Below the pieces are notes generated by a model. That model was given only the letters and a program-made list of their open reading frames with translations. It was not told where the DNA came from and ran no database searches. A DNA stretch of 64,000 bases from Vanilla planifolia (taxonomy: Eukaryota; Streptophyta; Magnoliopsida; Asparagales; Orchidaceae), in NCBI GenBank assembly GCA_023846275.1, contig CM043865.1, positions 6,126,068 to 6,190,067 of the forward strand. The letters are read 5' to 3'. This document shows positions 12,871 to 24,500 of the stretch, piece after piece; position 1 is the first letter of the stretch; every line of letters begins with the position of its first letter. The position numbers and the translations under genes were made by a program.

Positions 12871-13360
12871 TTTGACGAATTTTTGTGCCAAAAATTTGAA
12901 TATAAGTGTATAAAAATAATTTTATATTCTTATAGTATTATAAGTTATTTAAATAGCTATGAAAAGAAATTCATGAAAAACAATTTCAAAATAATATTAA
13001 AAAATCAAATACCAATGTCTATACATTTTGTCAAATATGCTTTGGCCCAAAAATCAAAATTCAGTATTAAATAACTTTATAATATTTTTAAATGTTAATA
13101 CTACTAGTGTGCCTCATAATCTCAAAGTTTGGACATATCAAAATCAAGAGAAATAAAAACAAATTCAAGTATAAAAAAATCTTGTGCATGTCTCAAATTT
13201 CCTTGAAGTATGTCATGACCTCAAGGCCTTTAGAGACCATTATTTTAGACATCTAAGATACATGGCTTGATTTAATTAATTATTAACAATTTTACTTAAA
13301 GTCAAGCCCAAATAAAATATACACATTTATGCTTGACTCATCAAACACAAGGGTGACAGA
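12871..13360. other. Intergenic DNA, nothing recognised
   Basis: AT-rich sequence with a 63-codon frame at 12883-13074 that has no recognisable features. Confidence 0.45.
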
Positions 13361-13852
13361 AATTGATCTTGATGTTTATATGAGATGTTATGATCTTAAG
13401 ATGTTGAGACATATTTTGAGGATAAAATATACTTTAATTGGTATGAAAAAAACAAAGAGAATAATAACTCAACACAATGAGATCGAGATATCATATTAGA
13501 CATAAGTATAATATTTTTTACTAGTTTAATGTGGTTCAAGGATGAACTAAGTGAAAGTTAGTGGGCTTATAATATTTGAGATTGAAGAAAACAAGGAATG
13601 ATTGTTTGGTGATGTCCTAAGAGAAGAATCACTAAACAAGATGAGACTTTTGATAGGCTTCTTGGTGGATGGGTTATAGGGATTAAATGTCTCATATTGG
13701 TTATTAATAATTGATTTTAGTATTTATATAAGATGTCATAGACTTAAGATATTGAAATGTCTTTTGAAGACAAAACTCACTTGAGTCATCATGAGATAAC
13801 CCAAGGGGATAATATCTCAATGTAGTGAAGCTAGAATGTCACATGAGGTCAT
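13361..13852. repeat. Diverged direct repeat (~143 bp, offset ~348 bp)
   Basis: Positions 13361-13502 and 13709-13852 share TTATAT(G/A)AGATGT, CTTAAGAT(G/A)TTGA, AATA(A/T)(T)CTCAA and an AGATATCA/GAATGTCA ending in the same order. Such paired segments are typical of eroded transposon ends. The solo LTR begins only about 20 bp beyond the second copy, so the LTR may have inserted into an older element. Confidence 0.6.
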
Positions 13853-13869
13853 TAAGAAGGACCTCTACG

Positions 13870-16800
13870 GTTTCTGTTATACCCAGTAAAAATTTTTATG
13901 TGAATCTTTAATAAATTAATTTTTGGCTTGGATGATTTCAGATCGACAGTAGGATGAGCCAGGAGCTCAATTGGAGGCTATTAGAATTTCTGAAATTTTC
14001 TGGGGATTTTTCGGAGCACCGAGGAATTTTTAAGTAATTTTCCCTGTTTAATTGGATTTTTGGAAATTCGAAAATCTATTAATTAGATTTTTTTTAAAAC
14101 CGAAAAAAATTGGTTTTTACCGCGCGTGAACCGGACCGGAGCGGTTCAGCGAAGGCGGGGGCGGTTCGCCGAGTGCGTTTGCGCGTGCGTTCGGATAAGC
14201 CGCGGATAAGCGGATCGGACGGACGAGATCAGCGGTGGGATTAACCGGCTGATCGGGTGTTAAGCGGCGTTTTAGAAGGTCAACCGGCGCTTAATGGGTT
14301 CTTAACGGGTTATTACCGGTTTAAGCGGGGTATTTAACCCGAACCGTTTCGGCCCTTAGGGTTTCGAACGACGGCCGGAGACGAGGCATTCGCGGCGGAC
14401 GGCGATATTTTCCGGCAGCCTCTCAAGGGGCTTTTTGTACCTGGAGGTTCGCGTGATCGGGGAGAATCGATTGGTACCGGTTTCGTGCGGCGAGGAACAG
14501 CGGTTGGTCGCGTGCGAGCTTCACCGTCGCCACCGTCGCCGGAGAAGAAAGGTAGGAAATTCAGTTTAAATTTCGTTAATTAGCGAATTAAAAATATGAA
14601 TTACTTTGCAATTAACTACCAGAGCATGTGAATTGTGTTTTTTTGAAAGTGATTAATGCAAATTATTGATTTAGCATTTTAGGGTTTTCGGAAAAAAATT
14701 ATACCCGTCAAATTGGAAATTTTACCGAGCAATTGATGATTCTATTATGGACTTTAATCATGTTAAGATTGTATCAAATGCTGAAAATTGTTTAATTTCA
14801 TAGATTGTTTGTTTAATTTCATAAATTGTTAAATGAGGATCGGATGAAAACTTCGGCGGGAAATTTGATTGAATCTTAGAAATTAGTGGCATTATTGACA
14901 AATTAGGATAGTATGAACATCGGATTTTGCTTCTCCTTGATCTCGGTCGCCGGAAATCGACGGGGAAAACGGAATTTCCCGGAGGAATCGTCGGCTAGGG
15001 TTTCGCAGGCGCCGGGCGGAGGAAGGAGATGGATTAGATTAATTTCAGCTTAGTTAATTAAATAATTGTAATTAATTAATAATTAATAATATTTAAATAC
15101 TAAACGTCGGCTGGAAATTTTGATTTAAAGGTTCGGCCGGTGGGTTCGCGGTTCAGCGCGGGTTTTCCGAACCGGCAGCGAAACCCGGTTCAGCGGAACG
15201 CGGGCGCGGACGAACGGCGAAGGAAAAACTTAATTCGGAAATTAATCCGAATTTTCGGAAAATGGATATATGTGAATTTAAATTTTAATTCGGAAATTTA
15301 TTCCGAATTTCGGAAAATTAAGAAAGGGCAGAATTTGATTTTTTGGAATTTTTAAATTAATTCAGAAATTAATCCGAATTTTTGGAAAAACAGGATATAT
15401 GTGGAATTTATTAATCCGAATTTTCGGAAAAAGGATATATGTGGAATTTAAATTTTATTTGGAAATTTATTTCGAATTTCGGAAAATGGATAAAGGGCAG
15501 AAATTGAAGTTGAAATTTAAAATTTCCTGAAACGAGAAAAATGTGATTTAGGGAAATCACATAGACAAGTTGAAAGTTACTGTTGGAAATTATCTATAAA
15601 TTCAGTACAGCTGGATCAGTTGGAAGGAAGTGTGACACTTGGGTAAGTGTTACCAGAATAGTCAGAATTTCGATACAGTTTATGTTACTTGGATGGCATT
15701 GACATGGATTGAGTCAGTTTACTCAGTGTTGGCATATTTTATGGATTGGCATACTGGACCGGACTACTATAGACCCTATATGATGTTTTAGGGTAGTTGT
15801 GGTAGGTAACTATGCGGTTCAGACTTAGCTTCCACAGTATACATGTGACTGGTATGCGCCTTGTTGTGCCTGGATACATGTTGCCGGATCTTGGAGTTAG
15901 AGATTGACAATGACTGTAGGGGCGTGAGCTTCTATGGAAGTTGTTGGTAGAGGACTCCTTGGGACGGTGGCTGAGTCGACCTCTTCTGGTCCACGAGTGT
16001 AGGCCTGCGCGCCTGAGAGTGGCAGCGGCAGGGGTGACTCGCCGTGGCTAGCCAGGGTGTCTCACGTTGGCTAGAGATCTATGTGACGGGTTTGTCTATA
16101 GTCTCCAGAAGATTGAATGACGAGAGACGCTGCGGTGTCGGGTGCTAGGTGCCATGCGTGCGCAGAGATGGGCGTGTCCCGCTGGCATGCTACCTGGAAG
16201 CATCAGAGGAGAGCTACTCTGTTGTGACTGGGGTGACTGTGGTTGGTTGGAGTCTGGGACTGAGAGTGCCTATCCACCATACATTGTTATGCTGTATTCC
16301 TATATTTTTGCTATTATCCTTCTCTTGCATGTGAGTTTTACTAGCTGTCTTTCCTACTGGGCGTAGCTCATTCCTGTATTGTATATTTCAGTGGCTCGGC
16401 AGACTTGACGCTACCTGATTAGGTGGGATCGTGGTCAGCAGGCTTGTGGAGGATATCTGATTGTGATTGTCTGAGATATTCTGGTTAGTTGATTGTTGCT
16501 GTTGGATGTATTTAATGAGGTTATTATTCTCATATGTCATGTAATATGTGAGGGAAATTCTGACTTATGTTTCTGGTTGGAAAATATTGCACTTGTTGGA
16601 CTTGGTCTTATTCTTGTAATGTAGTTTCCATTTACTACCCTACCTTATTGTCTTGGAATATGGTGTGTGGAGTGCCATATTTTATCTGAGGATGTTATAT
16701 ATATTTTTGTTTGATGGTGAGGTCATTACATGACTATGGAACTTAACCATGGGGGTTCAGACTTCTAATAGACCGGTTCTCCTACCCGTAGGGGTTAGGA

Positions 16801-17054
16801 GTATTGGGTCTAGTAGGAGTAACATTGCGCGAGTCCATCTGTTAATTCAGGAGTCATGAACCTGATTTGACGGTGTACCCGGGAGATGGGATCCACATTG
16901 TTAAGGGAAGTAGGTGTGTAATGATGTGTTATATCCTATGTTTTTCGTAGGCTACTCAGGTTGGTATGGGACGATCTGAGCTGTCTATATGTAAAAAAAA
17001 AAAAAAAATGTATGCCAAAAATCAGCCTAGGAAAAAATGGGGTGTAACAGTTTC
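13870..17054 (+). mobile_element. Solo LTR (3,175 bp) with 5-bp target duplication
   Basis: The element runs from TGTTATACCC at 13875 to GGTGTAACA at 17049 and is flanked by the identical pentamer GTTTC at 13870-13874 and 17050-17054. The termini TGTTA...TAACA and a 5-bp duplication are hallmarks of LTR retrotransposon insertion. There is no internal region or second LTR between the duplications, so this is a solo LTR left by LTR-LTR recombination. A 3.2-kb LTR with these ends suggests a Ty3/gypsy chromovirus (Tekay/Del-like), which is inference. Inside are a GC-rich 5' third, AATTCGGAAATT-type tandem repeats at about 15225-15500 and a poly-A tract at 16993-17008. A second copy in inverted orientation begins at 61374. 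The frames at 15140-15355 and 16142-16366 are parts of the LTR, not host genes. Confidence 0.93.
15225..15500. repeat. AATTCGGAAATTAATCCGAATT tandem array inside LTR
   Basis: Roughly four to five imperfect units of about 45-70 bp alternate AATTCGGAAATT, ATTCCGAATTT(T)CGGAAAA and GGATATATGTG. The inverted copy at 61.4-64 kb has only about one unit at the matching place (near 63040-63080), so the array varies in copy number between family members. Confidence 0.75.
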
Positions 17055-17463
17055 TTTAAAATATCTATATTTGGTCCTACTCTATGGATAAACTATGAAA
17101 ACTCAAGCTTTGATTGGACAAAAGTTAGTAAACTAATTTGTAGCTTGACCAAAAATAGTCATGTACAACAAGTCAAGCTTTTAACTTAGAGAGCTTACGT
17201 AGTTCAATATTTTCTAACAAGTGTAATTATGTTAAAGGGTAGTCATAAATAGGACATCACCCCATGGTTGTTTCGTATTATTTATTGACATGTGTTGAAA
17301 CCATTTTTTACTTTGATGAATAAAATTATTATAGTTAAGAACCCAAGGCATAAGAAGAAAATAAATTTGAGTTATAGGGTATAAAATAAGAGGATCTTGA
17401 CTAATTTCAAAGGTTATAAAAGCTTCAAACATGAAAAGGATGTAATATTTTATACAAACACAC
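17055..17463. other. Intergenic DNA, nothing recognised
   Basis: AT-rich. A 66-codon minus-strand frame at 17232-17432 has no recognisable features. Confidence 0.45.
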
Positions 17464-17985
17464 TCTATATAAGTTGTTGTAGCTTGTGAAGATGAGGATA
17501 AGTTAGCTAATGAAGTTCATCAAGAGCAATGACGTTCTATTACTACTACTCAACCTGAACCCCATCAACCATCTACATCTTTTACTAGAACTAATAAATT
17601 TGTATCATATGAAATGATGCTTTCTGAGATAAACTCTTTAGAATCTCATATTAATGCTAAGCTTAAGGTGATGAAGGAAAAATTCTTTGCCTTAGAGAGT
17701 GGAGCTCATAAACAAATAAATTTTCTCTCCAATGTAATTGTAGACTCAAAAAACTTGCTTGATAAATTCTCACTAAGTGATGCTTTTGATATTAATTCAT
17801 TGGTCTATTTTAATTGGTATCAACTAATATTATTTTTTGTATTAATTTACTATATTTGTAACACTTTATGTTACAATTTACATTACTATATGGTTAAGGT
17901 GGAGACACATAGTGTATATGAAAGAAAGAGAAAGGTATTGATTTATTGTGTAATGTGTAATGCTAGAATTCAATTGTCCCCTTGA
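17464..17985 (+). pseudogene. Broken coding remnant, possibly transposon-derived
   Basis: In one frame a protein-like stretch runs from about 17473, is interrupted by a TGA at about 17530, resumes through a Ser/Thr/Gln/Pro-rich linker, and enters MMLSEINSLESHINAKLKVM and a Lys/Glu-rich helical region (17614-17790). It then decays into hydrophobic AT-rich text and stops at 17985. Charged, amphipathic composition and codon-like periodicity are visible over about 300 bp, unlike the flanks. I do not recognise the family. A protein encoded by an old transposon is a reasonable guess. No intact start, splice signals or partner exons were found. Confidence 0.4.
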
Positions 17986-20900
17986 GTGATCGTAAAAAGG
18001 GAAAAAATTGAGTGATGCTAGAATTCAAAATGCATAAATATTTAAACCAATAGGAATAAAGGTGGTGTTGCAACTGAATAAAAAATATTGATAAGAAATT
18101 GTGCTGTGATTCTAGTTAAATGCACAAATATAAGAGCTAACATTGAATATTATTATTAAAGGGCATTAATAATTAATTATAATTGCTACAATGTCTTTGT
18201 GCACTATTATGTAATGCTTAATTTTTCTTACTTGTAGTGTGTTTTCTCTAAATGATGTTTATATTTTTTCTTTATAGAAATACTTCTACTTAGTTCTTTA
18301 TACATTAATGTAATTTTTCTAACATTGGTTTTGTAATTATCAATTGGAAGGTTGTTGTAACCTTGAGGTTGATTATCATAAAACTAAGTTATTGTTTACT
18401 AATGAATAATTAAAGTTTTTATATGAAGACTTAACAATTGTATGTAGTAAATGATTGAAAAAAAAAAAGCAAGGTCCAAAAGGATTTGCAATTAAAAGAA
18501 TATTAAATACTTGTACTTTAAGCTTTTGGCTCAACCTTCAAATCTTGGAGTTGAGAAAGTTTTTTCCTTATGGTGTGGTCAAACCACTTGAAAACTTTTA
18601 TTTACATAATTACTATGATTAATAATGTCAAATCTTTCCTTTATGTTTAAGTATCACATGAGAATTAAAATGCATATAATCATTTCTTTATTAAATCATG
18701 TTTAAGATCGTAAAGTTCATATAATTATATTAAGTCATTCAGAACTACATTAACTCATTATTAATATCATTACAAAAAGCTCTATACTAAATCCAAGCTT
18801 TAAAATGATAAAATAAAACTTAAAAGAAGTTATGTTCTTTAATGCCAAATGATTATACGATACGAAGCACAATATAATGTATGATGTACATTTTGTTTTA
18901 AAGCTACAATTGAAGTTTTAGTTTGTCATGACATCGTATAGATACGATAAGTTCATCATATTTATGCGTTTATCACTAGACTTAGGAATATTAGTGCAAA
19001 TCTAATTGTACAAGTTATCAATCTTTACATGTGTTAATTCTTTGAGAGCTGATTTTCCATCAACATCATGAGTAAAAAAAATTTATAAGTATTTAATCTA
19101 TTTTCTTTTATAGTATGTCATATGTATGAGCTTACTACTGACCCAACATGTATGATTATTAAATTTTACTAGTACAACCTTATCGCGTTATTATAAACTT
19201 GATTATATGCATATAGTTCTGATAAGATCACCAAGTTGTTGCTATGTGCTTATAATTTATGATCTTAAACATGATTGATTATTATATGATCATATGTATC
19301 ATATAATTTGAAGTAAAATATCATATTTGTATGATCATTTCTTTACACAAATAACTTAAATTACTTAAGTAAATGAATTCATTCATTGTATCATATAAAT
19401 AAGATAACTATATTGTATAATGATGATAATAGTCTAATAAGATCAAATTTTGAACTGTCTACATTATCATATAACGACAATAGATGCATAGCAGTTGTAT
19501 GATGTTGCCCCTTATAACACTTAGTATGCTCAAAGCTCGAATTATTACAATAATATAGTCTTATGTGTACAACTATTTTTTTAATCTAATTTAACAAGTT
19601 ATTGTATAATTGCATAATGATTTATTCTTATATAATCATATCATATAACATTTTCATAAGAGTTGGTTCTTAGAGAATAAATATCATATGATGGTAATCT
19701 ATTATCCAACATAGTTGATTTATTTAAACTGTGAGCATAAATTACATTATACTTGTATGATTTGTGTAATTGTCTTATAAAATATACATGAGAACTTTAA
19801 TACCATACTATTAATTAGCATCATATAATACAATAATCTTCTCAAACTTGTATGATAACTCTTTTTTATTTAATAATGCTAGTCATATTACTGAATTGTC
19901 ATGACAATTCTTGTTTAAATTCTTATCATCCCGATGTTATTGTTTTGACGTACTAATATGATACATTGTCGAAACATGTAATGACTAGTTAAAGAGTCTT
20001 AAAAATATAATTTCTTTATTTGAATCTAATTTACTAATACATATAAATAGGATATAAAATTAGAAAGAAAAAGTTGTTAAACACTGCTTGCAAATTTATT
20101 TTGAAAGATCAAAATTGACAACCTACTTGAATAGTAAAATGCTAATTTTCTTTAGTATAAATCCTTTAATTGTCACATCTATTTCAATCTTGGGTCTTCT
20201 CTTATCTATATTTTATTGCATAAAGTTTCACTTTGTATGCTAATATCTATCACATTATCTAGTTTTTCTGCTACTTTGCTATGAGAATCAATGTATAAGT
20301 ACTTATATAAATTGTTTTCAAGTGTTGAATAACTTATTTTAGCTGTTGAGTGTTGAATCAAGAAGTTAGGTTGTGTTATCAAGTATGGTTTATGATTGTG
20401 AGCTTAGTGAAGTTATTGTTGATTAAGTTAATCAAAATATTGTAAAGTTGTGGTTCAACTGAGCAAAAAGCATTTGCTAACGTAACCCTAATTGGATCAA
20501 TTAAGAGTAGATATAAGCCAATAATTCGTGGTTGAACCATTTAAAATATAGTGTGATTTATTAATTAATTTTACACATTTTTATTTCCTCTATAATCAAT
20601 CACAAGATGTTTTAAAAATTTAAAAAAAATTATTAGAATCAAAGTCATTTGAACAAATTTTTTTATAAATAATAAGAATTTTTCTTGAAGTTTAAATTTT
20701 AAAGGTTATCTCAAATATTTTATTAAAATTAAATAAACTAAATCTATTTGTATAAAGAATCACAAAAAAAAACAAACGTAATTCATGTGCCTTATGAGGA
20801 TCAAGTTCCTTTCAAGACTAACTAAATGTCACTGACATCTAGATGTTAATAGCAATTATTAATTCTTAATATTTTATTTAATGTTATTATATTATTTGCT

Positions 20901-21160
20901 AACATTATTTAAACTTATTTATTAATAATTATTTTTTTTACCATTTTGAAAAATAAGAGATCTATTACAAACTATAAAGATAACTTTCAAACATCTAATA
21001 TAATTTGATGATTCCTAACCATAAAAGTTAAAAATTTAAAATAAACAAATGCTAAAAATAATAAAGCCCATAAAGAAATCTTCAAAGTTACTACATTTAG
21101 CTACTTAATCTAAGAAATGCTTATAGATTTTTTTTTCAAATTAAAAAAAACATAAAAAAA
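17986..21160. other. AT-rich intergenic DNA
   Basis: Over 3 kb of very AT-rich sequence with many variants of ATCATATAAT/ATGATTATA between about 18.7 and 19.9 kb. This gives it a loosely repetitive look without a clear period. A similar texture appears at 57.6-58.2 kb. No gene or defined element was recognised. Confidence 0.5.
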
Positions 21161-21169
21161 TATAACTTT

Positions 21170-21175
21170 TTTATT
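21170..21175 (-). terminator. Possible DCL3 poly(A) signal
   Basis: AATAAA on the minus strand, about 415 nt beyond the DCL3 stop codon. The distance is acceptable for a plant 3' UTR, but AATAAA is expected by chance in such AT-rich DNA. Confidence 0.3.
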
Positions 21176-21588
21176 TACCTAAAAAAATGCCTTTTCATCA
21201 ACACTAAATTCTTTAAAAAAAAAAACCCCTCCCTTTAAACCACAATCATTTCCACCAAGCAAACCCAAACATAGACAGATAAAGCCAGCATAATCTGAAT
21301 CAAGATCTGATTTAAACATAAGATTGGTTTGATGGGTTAAGATTACCCAACTTAACCCAAAAACAAACAAGAATTAAACTTTAGGCTAACCATTCTTACA
21401 CAACTTTTACAGCTAAATGAAGACTAGCATCACTAATTTACATTACCATAGATGAGAAAACCTTTCCACCATTGTGCACCAAACAATGCATAAAGCTTAA
21501 GCCAGACACTAAATAGATTACATTCTGAACACAAAAATATTGGTTCACATAAACTAAAAAAATCAACAAAAACTCCACATTGTGTTAA

Positions 21589-24500
21589 TTATACTTCTTT
21601 GATGCTGCATCTCCCCTGCTTCTCGAGCTCATAGAGCATAAGCAGTGCCGCCGAGTCCTGCGAACTCTTCTTATCTAATCTGCTCTCTCCTGTGAGATTG
21701 ACTATGGCCAAGTCTGGGAGGTGCAATGTGATGCTTGAAATGAAGTAAGGAACTCCTTTCTTTCCATTAGTACTACTGCAGAGTGGAAAACAAGCAGCCT
21801 TTCATTGATGTGTTTGGGAGATAGAGAGAATGCAATATGGTCATCGATATCAGAAGGTTACCACATCTACTCACCTCAAAGCATCAGCTTTTGTGTCGAA
21901 GCTGGGCATTGGCCAGTGCGATCGTTTGCAGAGGTCATAGATGGCGCTTCGAGGCCCTCCCTTCTTCATCTTGACTGATAAACTTATTGCTAGTTTGATG
22001 AACATAATAGCAGTATTTTACAGAAGGAAAACCCAAAATTTATATCATACTTTGCTTCAAAGTGTTCAAATGTTTGTGGTTGCAGGAAGAAGAAACCATT
22101 ATAGAGAGGAATTTGGAGCTGGAAGACGATTCTAAAATGTATAAATTTACTTCTAAAACAGGAGATATCCTACCAACTCACAACACCACCAAGCATTGAA
22201 TTCTACACTGGTTCTCGGTAGCACAAGTTTTACTGTGATGATGACATGAATCTTCTGTTACAAGCGTTTCAGGGCATCAAGCATGGGTGGGATATGTATT
22301 ACAATAATGAGACATGAGTATGATGATACCTCAAATGTCAAAATGGTATGATATATATATTAGGATATGATAATTAAATATAATATGAATAATTAAATTT
22401 AAAAAAAGGAGTCATATACAAAGGAGGTGTAACTCGTTTGGTAGAATACTTAATTTTTTTTGTAAGAAATTGACATATGGTTAAAATTCTCAAACCTCTG
22501 TTAAAGAATAATAGTTTCATCTCGGTATTGATGCATTTACAAATTCTCAACTTTTAGACCTTCAATGCATTTAAACAAAATACACTTAGTAAACACAACC
22601 AATCCTTGGTTGGATCAGCCATATTTAAGCCAACATCACACAATAATTTAAGATCTTGCAGACCACTCCCCAACCGAGTTTCCTAATGCAAATTAGCTCA
22701 ATTGTCTGACTGATAGTTTCCCCAACATGACCAAGCTTCATTCTCCAACTAGAACATTTATGATATCAAGTAATCACAAAGACTACTTTTAATGTTCACT
22801 GTGCATCTCAAGTAATAGTACTGCTTTTACCTTTTTGCACTAGTCATAAACCTGTGTATCTACAAATTGAGTTGACACAACGATAATGTCACATGAGAAG
22901 GGATGTATGTCAAGTGATCTACCCATCGTGGATAATGAGCACAAGATAGAGGGGTCATGATTTGATAACTAGTGACGGCCTCCTTCCACAAAAGGTTACG
23001 AGGAACCTTTATGCTTGTTTTAAGGGAGTTTGATCTCTTCAAAAACAAAAAGGGCCATCATCTTCACTAGGTTCCTCATTCCTCTAAACACTTATTCCTC
23101 TTTTAGCCTCTTTCTCTATGAGACATGAAGCATCAATACTTCTTCCTCATTTTCTCTCAAGAACACCTTCCTTTATAAAACCTTAGAAGAAAACATTACA
23201 TACACAAATTTATCCCCCATTTAGATTTTTCCAAGTAAAATTCCTATCCATTTTCTTCTCTAATCGTATGGTGAGTTCTCTATTACAAAGTGTTCGAGAA
23301 AATCCTCCCTATTCGATGACTCCAAACCTACAAATTTCGAAAGGTACAAATTTGTGCATCAAAATCGTTTTAGCATTGCTTACAAGAACAACAAACAAAT
23401 AAAAAAACAACACAAGTAAAAAAAGGACTAGCTCTTACATTAAGGAATCCTCTTTGAATCTTGGGTTGCAGCTACAACCACAACCTAAACCTAATCTCCA
23501 TGCCCAAATTCTATAGGTGATGTGGTGCCATGCCGAAATATCCCAAATCATTACACATTCGTGAGCCGTCAATGGTTAGAGAAACATTTGAGCTCTCTTC
23601 CCTCATATACAAGAAACATGATCTTCAATTAGAGGAGCAAATCATGGACTTCACGTGCAATTTTTAGCCATTAAGCAATCAAAAGTAGTGTAAGCCATGA
23701 ACAATTCTTGCAACGTAAGCCTTGGATTTTCACTGATTTACAATGCAAAAGATGGCACGATTATGCAGCCTAGATCTCCAAGCCTCGTTAATTTATCAAG
23801 CAGTGCAAACCACAATTTGGTCATGGATCCTCAGCATCAGAATATCATCAATTCACCGAGCAACATAAACCATGAAACGATTGTGTAACCAAACCTCGAG
23901 ATATCAACAATTTACCAAACAACATAAATCATAGCTCGATCATGTAGCCTAAATCTCGAGATATCATCAATTATGGCATAGTCAGTGACTGATAAGGTGC
24001 ATGTGTGCTTGGCGAGCCGCACCCTCCATGCGTGGCACTCGATCAGTGCGCTTCGACGTGCTTATAGCAAGTCTCCATGCATGGTCATGCTGCTTCGTGC
24101 TGTGTCGACATTTTTCTTTGTTTTGTCTCCTATATTTTTTTCATCCATTTTGGATTCAATGAGTTTAGAAGTGATCTTCTGATCAATCGAGTAATGTAAG
24201 CCATAACCCAATCATATAACCTATCATCAATTTATCGAAGTGTAACCCACCACCCAATCATGCAGCTGAAGCCTCGACATATTATCAATCTACCAAATAG
24301 CATAAACTATGGCTTAAGTCATGTAGCTTAAACCCTGTGTCATCATTGATTTATTAAGCAACATAAGCCAAAACCTAACTCGTGTAGCCTAAACTTCTGT
24401 GCATCATTGATCCATCAAGGAACATAATTTACGACCCAATCATGTCACCTAGATCTCAAACCATAATCAATTTACCAAGCTTGCAAGCCACGACCTTGCT

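Noticed and set aside
16142..16366. 74-codon frame as a possible host gene
   Set aside because: It lies within the LTR and recurs in the inverted LTR copy, so it is repeat sequence.
13875..17049. Full-length retrotransposon
   Set aside because: Both target-site copies flank a single LTR with no internal domain, so it is a solo LTR.
22422..22500. Functional tRNA gene
   Set aside because: No anticodon arm, mismatched D-stem and degraded T-arm; kept only as a tRNA-like repeat.
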